Shown: piece after piece, positions 14,685 to 21,074 of the stretch
Numbering within the stretch: the stretch's first letter is position 1
How the letters are laid out: each line of letters begins with the position of its first letter
From: Anaerolineae bacterium
Lineage (GTDB): Bacteria > Chloroflexota > Anaerolineae > Anaerolineales > E44-bin32
DNA length: 21,074 nt
Assembly (NCBI GenBank): GCA_030598885.1
Contig: JAUVOZ010000012.1
Span: 1-21,074 of the forward strand
Direction of reading: 5' to 3'
The notes under the pieces: model-generated
The model's database searches: none
Told to the model about the DNA's origin: nothing
The model's input: only the letters and a program-made list of their open reading frames with translations
Translations under genes and position numbers: made by a program

Positions 14685-14692
14685 CCTTCCTT
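14685..14692 (-). promoter_or_regulatory. Ribosome binding site that fixes the clpC start
   Basis: AAGGAAGG on the minus strand ends 5 bases before the ATG at 14679 and 8 before the next ATG at 14676. It rules out the upstream TTG at 14703, which would add eight residues unlike Clp. Confidence 0.7.
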
Positions 14693-14696
14693 ATGC

Positions 14697-14731
14697 ACGC
14701 CAACTATGGCGTACTCCACGCTCCGATTATA
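14697..14731 (-). promoter_or_regulatory. clpC promoter -10 and leader hairpin
   Basis: A perfect TATAAT on the minus strand at 14731-14726 gives a start near 14719 and a leader of about 40 bases. The -35 is poor. Within the leader ACGCC/GGCGT (14697-14701, 14708-14712) forms a small hairpin just before the ribosome binding site. I see no CIRCE (TTAGCACTC) or CtsR-type direct repeat. Confidence 0.5.
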
Positions 14732-15000
14732 TCAGCGACAGCGAAAGTGAATATAAGAAACATATATGAATTCTTCACCCCTCGGTGTTGGATGCAAGAC
14801 TGAGGCCAGCACTTATGTGGGTGCAGCGGGAAGAAGGGACTTGGCGGGGATCAAGCGCATTTGGAGCACAAGTAAGGCGCCGTTTGGTTCCAACCTTGCA
14901 ACCCTCGAATACTCTATCCCGAAAGAAGATGGCGGTCTGTTTGTTGTGAGTGGAAAGCACATTCTATCGACAGCTCAAAAGCCCGTAGCATGAGAGCACC
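14732..15000. other. Divergent intergenic region clpC / sensor kinase
   Basis: Apart from the clpC promoter I see no clear promoter toward the kinase. An ORF of 75 codons (14766-14993, plus) is open but has no ribosome binding site, no recognisable family and no clear gene-like character, so I do not call it. Confidence 0.5.
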
Positions 15001-17262
15001 ATGGTATTAATATTCCTTTTGGCTACTTCAGCGCTGCTTCAGTTTGGGGCAGCATATGTGGCATTCAGGTTGACTCGGCTCACCAGCGCACGTAAAGCGT
15101 TGGTCGTAATAGCCGTCGCGATGTCGCTGATGGCAATTCCGCGCTTATTCACTTTATCCCGCATCATCTTAAACTCTCCAGGTGTCGTTCCAGATCTGAC
15201 CATTGAGGTAGTTGTGTTCGCCATATCAGCACTCATGGTAGTGGCATTAATTGAGATTGGTCCTCATATTCAGCCCTCTAATCTCGCTACCCTTGCTCTG
15301 CAAGAAAGTGAAAAGAAGTTCCGCAGGCTTTCTGAGGCTGCTTTCGAAGGCATCGTAGTCACTGAAAACGGCAAATTTATTGAGGTTAGTCCCCAGTTCG
15401 CTAAATTATACGGGTATCGACGAAAAGAATTGCTGGGAATGAGGGCTTCGGATCTCATGGCACCAGAGATTCGTGACGAATCCATGGGGAGGTTACTCTC
15501 AGGATATGATCAGGCCTATGAGAGTGTTGGCATGCGGAAGGATGGGACGACTTTCCCGCTTGAAGTATGTGGTAAAAATTTTCGCTTCCAGGGGAGAGAG
15601 CACCGTGTGGCAGCAATGCGGGACATCACCGAGCGCAAACAGGCAGCGGGCGAGATCGAGCGTCTGAAAGAGTTCACCGAAGGCATCCTCCAGAGTATGT
15701 CTGAGGGTGTTGTAGTGGACGATTCTCAGGGGCACTTCAGGTTCGTCAACCAAGCTGCGGCAATATTGCTAGGGTATGAGCCAGAAGAACTTCTGGGACA
15801 GCACTGGACGAATTTTGTTCCGTCAAACCAGCAGGACATCATACACGCGGCTAACGAGCGACGGCGACGAGGTGAAGCTGATCGTTACGAAATCGAACTA
15901 AAACGCAAGAACGGCACGCGATTTCCCGCTCTTATTAGCGGTGGCCCCCGTTTTGTGGGAGATGAGTTGAGAGGCACCATGGCGGTATTCACCGATGTCA
16001 CCACGCGCAAGCAGCGCGAACGTGAACAGGGCGCCATTGTCGCTGTAGCTACCTCCTTGCGTTCGGCTTCCAGACGGGAGGATATGCTACCCATCATCCT
16101 CGATCAATTGCTCAACCGGTTAGATGCTGAGGCTGCCGCACTGGTTATGCGTGATCCAGACACCAGCGAAGCCATTGCTGAATTGGGGCGCGGTATTTGG
16201 GCTAATTGGACGGGTGAACGTCTTCCGCCCGGGAAGGGAGTCAGCGGGCACGTCATCGAATCCGGTGAATTCTACAGTACAAACGATGTACATCGCGACC
16301 CTCTCTTCGCCCGGCACGATCTTATGGGTGATGTGGACGCCTTAATTTGTGCTCCACTTATCGCCTATGAGGAGACCATCGGTGCGCTATTGGTTGGGCG
16401 CAGGCAGGGATTTGACGAAGGGGAGATCCATATATTGACCGCCATCGCCGATATGGCGGCTAATGCCTTGTACCGCACGAACCTGATGGAAACGCTCGAA
16501 CGACGGGTCCTAAAGCGGACACGGGAATTGGAGGAAGCCAATGAACGGCTCATGGAGCTCGATCAACTAAAAAGTGACTTTGTCTCCAACGTGTCCCATG
16601 AACTGCGAACCCCGATCACGAACATCATGCTCTACCTTAACTTGATGGATCGACAAACCAAGCGCGAGCAGCACTCTCGCTACATGCAAATACTAAGGGC
16701 AGAATCGACCCGCCTCGCTCATTTGATTGAGGACCTACTCACCCTATCCCGGTTGGAGCAAGGGCATGTCTCGCTCAGCCTGGAGCCGCACGTGTTGGAT
16801 GCGTTGATCGCTGAAATCCTAACCGCTCATCAGGCTAGCGCCAAAGACAAGTCGATCAGTCTGCACCATGAACCCAATCCAGAGGTGCCGCCGGTGTTCA
16901 TCAGCCGGGACCAGATGGTGCAGGTGTTCACCAATTTTGTTAGCAATGCGATAGCCTATACCTATAGCGAGGGGCATGTGACTATGTCGAGTGATTTAAC
17001 GGAGGTTGACGGTGATCAGCATGTCACTATCCGTATTCACAACGACGCCCCGGCTATTCCACCCGAGGATCTTCCCCATATATTTGAGCGGTTTTATCGG
17101 GGAAAGGTTGGCCGCGAATCAGGCGAACCAGGGACTGGGTTGGGGCTCTCGATCTGTAAAGAGATAGTTGAGCTACATCATGGGTGGATTGATGTTGCTA
17201 GTAACGAGGTTCAGGGGACAACCTTCACTATTTGTATGCCCGTTACCCACCCACAGGCATAA
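15001..17262 (+). CDS. Membrane PAS-PAS-GAF sensor histidine kinase
   Basis: A 753-residue protein. Three membrane helices (about 3-23, 33-51, 66-87) come first. PAS1 (about 105-212) and PAS2 (about 224-336) each end in a DIT/DVT-type motif. A GAF domain (about 343-495) and a coiled-coil linker (498-522) lead to HisKA with phosphoacceptor His533 (SNVSHELRTP). The HATPase domain follows: N box with Asn649 (FVSNAIAYT), HIFERFYRG, and the G box GTGLGLSICKEI. It is a complete kinase with no receiver of its own. No response-regulator gene is adjacent, so it is an orphan; the cyclase regulator at 2804 or a distant partner could receive the phosphate. GAGAG 4 bases upstream is a modest ribosome binding site. 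Confidence 0.9.
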   Translation: MVLIFLLATSALLQFGAAYVAFRLTRLTSARKALVVIAVAMSLMAIPRLFTLSRIILNSPGVVPDLTIEVVVFAISALMVVALIEIGPHIQPSNLATLALQESEKKFRRLSEAAFEGIVVTENGKFIEVSPQFAKLYGYRRKELLGMRASDLMAPEIRDESMGRLLSGYDQAYESVGMRKDGTTFPLEVCGKNFRFQGREHRVAAMRDITERKQAAGEIERLKEFTEGILQSMSEGVVVDDSQGHFRFVNQAAAILLGYEPEELLGQHWTNFVPSNQQDIIHAANERRRRGEADRYEIELKRKNGTRFPALISGGPRFVGDELRGTMAVFTDVTTRKQREREQGAIVAVATSLRSASRREDMLPIILDQLLNRLDAEAAALVMRDPDTSEAIAELGRGIWANWTGERLPPGKGVSGHVIESGEFYSTNDVHRDPLFARHDLMGDVDALICAPLIAYEETIGALLVGRRQGFDEGEIHILTAIADMAANALYRTNLMETLERRVLKRTRELEEANERLMELDQLKSDFVSNVSHELRTPITNIMLYLNLMDRQTKREQHSRYMQILRAESTRLAHLIEDLLTLSRLEQGHVSLSLEPHVLDALIAEILTAHQASAKDKSISLHHEPNPEVPPVFISRDQMVQVFTNFVSNAIAYTYSEGHVTMSSDLTEVDGDQHVTIRIHNDAPAIPPEDLPHIFERFYRGKVGRESGEPGTGLGLSICKEIVELHHGWIDVASNEVQGTTFTICMPVTHPQA

Positions 17263-17573
17263 TCTAACCTAGCCTGATTGGATTAAATTACCACTGCGTA
17301 TCCCTCTTGACCCCAATGGGTGCATTCTGTATGGAAGCCGTAAGGTGATAGTGACGTTTTTTGCAATATGATGGATTTTAACCCACGGGTCTTGTGTTGC
17401 GGGACAACGGATCGCGTGTGGTGCTAGGGCTATAAGTTGTGGGTGAGCATCACGTGAACCAGTCCGGATCATACTTGTGTGCTTTAAGGAACTGTAGGTC
17501 GAACGGCAATATGATTTTGGGTAGCGAACACGGGTCGAGAACGAATGATGCATGGGGTTTGGAGTAGGGAACG
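17263..17573. other. Intergenic region with a bipartite direct repeat
   Basis: The 311-base gap holds no credible gene and no clear promoter. GCAATATGAT (17363-17372) followed after 11 bases by CACGGGTC (17384-17391) recurs as GCAATATGAT (17506-17515) followed after 13 bases by CACGGGTC (17529-17536). The second copy is about 40 bases before the hybrid kinase ATG. It may be a pair of regulator sites or a small duplication. Confidence 0.45.
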
Positions 17574-20117
17574 ATGACTTGGCAGGTGACGCCTTACGTA
17601 ACCCTCTCTTTTGCCGTGGTTGTTTTTTTAACCACCATGGCAATTTATACCTATCGACGCCGTGCCATTCAGGGAGCAAACAAGACTGGCGCAATGCTTC
17701 TTATCGCCAGTGCCATATGGATTCTGGGGGCAGCGCTCGAAAGAGGGAGTTTTAGTCTAGAGGCGAAGATTTTCTGGGATCATGTTAAATACGCCGGCAT
17801 CCTTGTAGTGCCGACGGGGTGGTTCATCTATATTCTCCAGTGCACCGGGAAGGAAAGTTGGCTCACCCGCAATCGGGTGATTCTACTGAGCGTCCTTCCT
17901 TTAGCCTTCCTACTCCTGATCCTGACTAACGAGTACCATAAGCTTATTTGGACAAGTATCACGCTTCATCAGTCTCTCCCAGCCTCAGAAATGACCAAAA
18001 TCAACGGACCATGCTTCTGGGTCTTAGTTCTGCATTCATATCTTATGGTGAGCTGGGGTGTATTGTTGCTCGTCCGGATGCTAGTTCGATCTCGTCGTAC
18101 CTACCGCTGGCAAACCAACGCGTTGTTGATCGCAATATTCATCCCGTGGTTGATCAATCTCTTCGACGTCTTAGGTATAAAACTTATTACTCAGGTTGAT
18201 TCCACCGCATTTGCGTTAGCGATCACCGCACCAGCAATCGTGTGGGGTATTGGGCGGGTTCGCTTGGCCGACTTTGTCCCAGTGGGGCGTGGAGCTGTAA
18301 TTGAGGGCATGAGCGATGCAGTGATCGTGCTGGATGTCATGAACCACATCGTTGAGCTGAACTCTGCTGCCACGCGGCTCATTGGCCGTTTGGCGTCGGA
18401 GTTGATCGGGCAGTGTGTGGATGAAGGATGGCCCGCGGGGGCCAATCTGATCGAGGTTTCTCCAGACGATAGTGAAGTGATAAGAGAGGTGGTGTTGCAT
18501 GTAGGAGGCAAGCCGCGCAAGTACGACATGCGCATCTCGCCATTAGGCGGTTGGCATGGGCAACTAGCAAGCCGAGTGGTTGTATTGCGCGATATCAGTG
18601 AGCGAAAGCAGGCTGAGGTGGCGTTGGCTGCCGAACGGGAACGCCTGATGGTCACTCTGCGTAGCATTGGCGACGGTGTTGTGGCACTTGATGCTGAGAA
18701 GCGAGTGGTTCTCGCCAACCCAGTTGCGGAGGATCATCTCGCGATTTTGGCTGGGGCAGGCATCGGGGATGTATTGGCCTATCTGGGGGATAGTTCCATT
18801 GAGACCATATTGGATCCTTCTTACCAGGGGAAAAGTATCTGCGAAGTGACGCTGGAAGGGCCTCCCCGCCGATTTTTCGACGTGGTTGCTCAGCAAATGG
18901 AGGCAGGACCCCAGATTGGTGGCTGGGTGTTAGTCATCCGCGATTTCACCGCTGAGAAGGAGACGCAGAGGCGCGTCCAATTGCAGGACCGCTTGGCAGC
19001 TGTGGGACAATTGGCGGCAGGAATCGCCCACGATTTCAACAACATCCTGGGAGCTATAATCCTGTACACCGAAATGTTGCTCCAGACACAGGGCCTGTCG
19101 ACCAAGAATCGTGACCGCCTGGCGACGATCTATCAGCAGGCTGAACGGGCAGCAACCCTGACGCGACAAATCTTGGATTACAGCCGACGTACGGTAATGG
19201 ACCAGACCACTATGGACCTGGGGCCATTCCTCAAGGATATTAAAAGGCTGCTGTCAAGGACTCTTCCAGATAGAATTCAGGTGAAGTTAGAATGTGAAGA
19301 TGATAACTATGTGGTCAATGCCGACCCGGCCCGCATCCAGCAGATTCTGATGAACCTAGCATTTAATGCTCGCGATGCTATGCTGGATGGGGGAGAATTG
19401 CGTTTCGAACTATCTCAGTTGCGGATAGAGCCCAGTGAACTGCCGCCTTTTCGAGATATGGCACCTGGTGCGTGGCTGCAGTTGCGCGTGTCGGACAGTG
19501 GCGTAGGTATTGCCCCCGATATCCTACCTCATATCTTTGAACCCTTCTATACCACCAAAGGTCCTGGAGAGGGGAGTGGATTAGGACTAGCTCAGGTGTA
19601 TGGCATCGTGAAGCACCACGATGGTTATATTGATGTCAAGAGCCAGATAGGAGTGGGAACGACTTTCATTATTTATCTACCTGCGATCGAGGTGCCTGAA
19701 TGGTCAACTGTGACCGCGCTTGCCAATGTACTGGTGGATGGGAAAGAGGAACTCATTCTGGTTGTCGAAGATGACAAGGCGACCCAGATAGCAGTGCGTG
19801 ATATCCTCGAAACGCTTAACTATCAAGTTCTGACGGCGGCAAATGGTCGGGAGGCATTGGAGATCATCGGGCAGCACAATGGAGCGATTAATCTAATATT
19901 AAGCGATTTGGTGATGCCGGAAATGGGCGGTGTTGAGTTGTACCAGGAACTGATGGTCAGGGAAATTGGGACCGAAGTAGTTTTTATGACAGGTTATCCA
20001 CTGGGGACCGGAACCAGGGAACTCTTGGATAAGAAGGGGGTCACTTGGCTTCAGAAACCCCTACGCTCGGATACCCTGGCGAGGTTGATCCGCGAGGTGT
20101 TGGATCGACAGAGTTAG
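17574..20117 (+). CDS. 7TM hybrid sensor histidine kinase with C-terminal receiver
   Basis: An 847-residue protein. The N-terminal 7TM region (about 8-230) resembles the histidine kinase 7TM sensor, with the EAKIFWDHVKYAGILVVPTGWF stretch near residues 62-83. PAS1 (about 238-345) and a PAS-like domain (about 355-465) follow. HisKA has His486 in AAGIAHDFNNILGAI, an NtrB-type H box, and HATPase has Asn598 (LAFNARDAM), HIFEPFYTTK and GSGLGLAQVYGIV. The receiver (about 727-845) has Asp733/734, phosphoacceptor Asp778 (LILSDLVMPEMGG), Thr in FMTG and Lys in LQKP. It likely senses a membrane or small-molecule signal and passes phosphate internally, but no output domain is present, so a separate phosphotransfer protein or negative self-control is implied. 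Its TAG overlaps the stop of the opposing methyltransferase. Confidence 0.9.
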   Translation: MTWQVTPYVTLSFAVVVFLTTMAIYTYRRRAIQGANKTGAMLLIASAIWILGAALERGSFSLEAKIFWDHVKYAGILVVPTGWFIYILQCTGKESWLTRNRVILLSVLPLAFLLLILTNEYHKLIWTSITLHQSLPASEMTKINGPCFWVLVLHSYLMVSWGVLLLVRMLVRSRRTYRWQTNALLIAIFIPWLINLFDVLGIKLITQVDSTAFALAITAPAIVWGIGRVRLADFVPVGRGAVIEGMSDAVIVLDVMNHIVELNSAATRLIGRLASELIGQCVDEGWPAGANLIEVSPDDSEVIREVVLHVGGKPRKYDMRISPLGGWHGQLASRVVVLRDISERKQAEVALAAERERLMVTLRSIGDGVVALDAEKRVVLANPVAEDHLAILAGAGIGDVLAYLGDSSIETILDPSYQGKSICEVTLEGPPRRFFDVVAQQMEAGPQIGGWVLVIRDFTAEKETQRRVQLQDRLAAVGQLAAGIAHDFNNILGAIILYTEMLLQTQGLSTKNRDRLATIYQQAERAATLTRQILDYSRRTVMDQTTMDLGPFLKDIKRLLSRTLPDRIQVKLECEDDNYVVNADPARIQQILMNLAFNARDAMLDGGELRFELSQLRIEPSELPPFRDMAPGAWLQLRVSDSGVGIAPDILPHIFEPFYTTKGPGEGSGLGLAQVYGIVKHHDGYIDVKSQIGVGTTFIIYLPAIEVPEWSTVTALANVLVDGKEELILVVEDDKATQIAVRDILETLNYQVLTAANGREALEIIGQHNGAINLILSDLVMPEMGGVELYQELMVREIGTEVVFMTGYPLGTGTRELLDKKGVTWLQKPLRSDTLARLIREVLDRQS

Positions 20118-20776
20118 CAGTTGTCTCGAGGCTTACCCCGGAATACCGCGATTGCTATACCGTCCCCGGCAGGGAAAACAGCGCTGACCAGGTGTGGATG
20201 GTCTGCTAGACGACGATTGAAGTTGCGGATGGCTTTGGTAGCTGGGTCGTGGTGACTTGGGTCCACAACAGCTCCATGACGGAAAGCGTTGTGCGCGGCC
20301 AGGACGCCACCTGGTCTAAGATTGACAACCGCCCAATCGAGGTAAGCGGGATACCCTTGTTTCTCGGCGTCGATAAAGATGAAGTCAAACGGTCCCTCAC
20401 TTCCTAGTCCTGGTAGCAGGTCGTGGGCGTTACCCACACGCACCTCCACCCGCTCGGCTACTCCCGCCAATTGAAAGTGCTCCCTAGCAACTGTGGCCCG
20501 GGCTGGTATTTTCTCGATCGTGATTAACCGGCCACCTGATGCTAAGCCGCGCGCGATCCAGACACCGCTGTATCCGCCCAATGTCCCAATCTCAAGCGCC
20601 AGATGGCTATCGCAAACTGTGGCCAGGAATTGGAGGAAACGACCCTCCTCTGGTTGGACCGTGATCGCTGGCAAACCACGTTCTGGGATTGCCTGCCTGA
20701 TGTGGGCCAAGACCTCGTCCTCACGAGCGAAGGTTTGACGAATGTAGGAGCTAAGTGCATCACTGTAAGTTGCCAT
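20114..20776 (-). CDS. Class I SAM-dependent O-methyltransferase
   Basis: A 220-residue protein of the COMT/CCoAOMT-like Methyltransf_3 family. The N-terminal helices come first, then the SAM-binding LALEIGTLGGYSGVWIA (59-75), Glu88 at the end of strand 2 for the ribose, and FIFIDAEKQGYPAYLDWA with Asp136 as metal ligand. RPGGVLAAHNAFRHG has His162-Asn163 where the family usually has Asp-Asn, so one metal ligand is changed. It probably methylates a catechol-like or other hydroxyl of a small molecule; the substrate is unknown. Transcription converges on the hybrid kinase: minus TAA and plus TAG share TTAG at 20114-20117. AGGA lies 7 bases before the ATG. Confidence 0.88.
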   Translation of the reverse strand: MATYSDALSSYIRQTFAREDEVLAHIRQAIPERGLPAITVQPEEGRFLQFLATVCDSHLALEIGTLGGYSGVWIARGLASGGRLITIEKIPARATVAREHFQLAGVAERVEVRVGNAHDLLPGLGSEGPFDFIFIDAEKQGYPAYLDWAVVNLRPGGVLAAHNAFRHGAVVDPSHHDPATKAIRNFNRRLADHPHLVSAVFPAGDGIAIAVFRGKPRDNC

Positions 20777-21074
20777 ATGAGATTCCTAGAATAAGGGAGT
20801 AGGGATAGGGGATCAGGGGCTGAAGTGGTAACTAGGGAGCAAGTCTCATTCTGATAGCAGACCTCTGATCCATCGGATTATACCTTGTTACCCTGGACCG
20901 ATCCCAGCACACTATTTACCCTGACAGAATCGCTGCTTGACACAAAGAACGCACCCGCAGCCTGCCCTGGCGTCACCGGGTTATGCTGTATGCGGTATTG
21001 ATTTCGAGATATTCTAAATGTTACCGATAAGTTGTAGTGGTATAGAAATCACCCTAGAATCTTGGCCTATACTT
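20777..21074. other. Region upstream of the methyltransferase, right edge
   Basis: Positions 20795-20819 on the plus strand contain four G runs (GGG, GGG, GGGG, GGGG) with loops of 4, 3 and 4 bases, a G-quadruplex motif on the template strand of the methyltransferase leader. A TATAAT on the minus strand at 20882-20877 may be its -10 (start about 95 bases before the ATG), without a good -35. TTGACA at 20937-20942 on the plus strand has no matching -10. No gene is recognised to the window end. Confidence 0.45.

Noticed and set aside
14766..14993. 75-codon plus-strand ORF between clpC and the sensor kinase
   Set aside because: No ribosome binding site, no recognisable family and it starts almost against the clpC promoter. 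It could be a chance open frame, so it was not called.
20937..20942. TTGACA near the right edge as a promoter
   Set aside because: No -10-like hexamer at 15-19 bases downstream (that stretch is GC-rich) and no gene follows in the window.

Overview
The window looks like a piece of chromosome from a free-living bacterium, most likely Chloroflexota (Anaerolineae-like). I infer this from gene content rather than from any marker: an ssb, DUF3467, translin-family, membrane Cas4-like nuclease, NAD kinase, B-box membrane protein, recN cluster; a Mut7-C ubiquitin/RNase protein; a ClpC-type unfoldase; and several large membrane PAS/GAF sensor kinases. GTG and TTG starts are used, and TGA is a normal stop here. 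No phage, CRISPR array or intact transposase gene is visible.

Layout. Positions 1-250 hold the 3' end of an unidentified small gene and its terminator. Positions 252-365 and 4033-4154 hold two inverted copies of the same ~115-122 bp MITE-like palindromic element. Position 565 starts a DUF885 lipoprotein metallopeptidase, preceded by a leader that can fold into a branched RNA. At 2804 is a response regulator fused to a class III nucleotide cyclase. tRNA-Arg(CCT) lies at 3925, with the second MITE just downstream. On the minus strand at 4319-5531 are an EamA transporter and the remnant of an MFS transporter.

From 5579 to 11988 there is a plus-strand block. It contains Mut7-C, then, behind a strong sigma70-type promoter, ssb, DUF3467, translin, a Cas4-like nuclease split by an in-frame TGA, nadK, a B-box zinc-finger membrane protein and recN. 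The short gaps and overlaps suggest co-transcription of much of this block, with ssDNA binding, a possible nuclease and recombinational repair together. clpC faces recN from the minus strand (12205-14679). Two orphan sensor kinases follow at 15001 and 17574; the second is a 7TM hybrid kinase with its own receiver. An O-methyltransferase on the minus strand shares a 4-bp stop-codon overlap with it.

Most notable points: (1) the membrane-embedded Cas4-like nuclease is split by one in-frame TGA between its two membrane helices, separating one presumed Fe-S cysteine and the RecB-type His from the other three cysteines and the D-E-K core; (2) the MITE pair, one copy with an 8-bp target duplication; (3) structured leaders before the DUF885 gene and ssb. 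All function names come from motif recognition by eye, without database searches.
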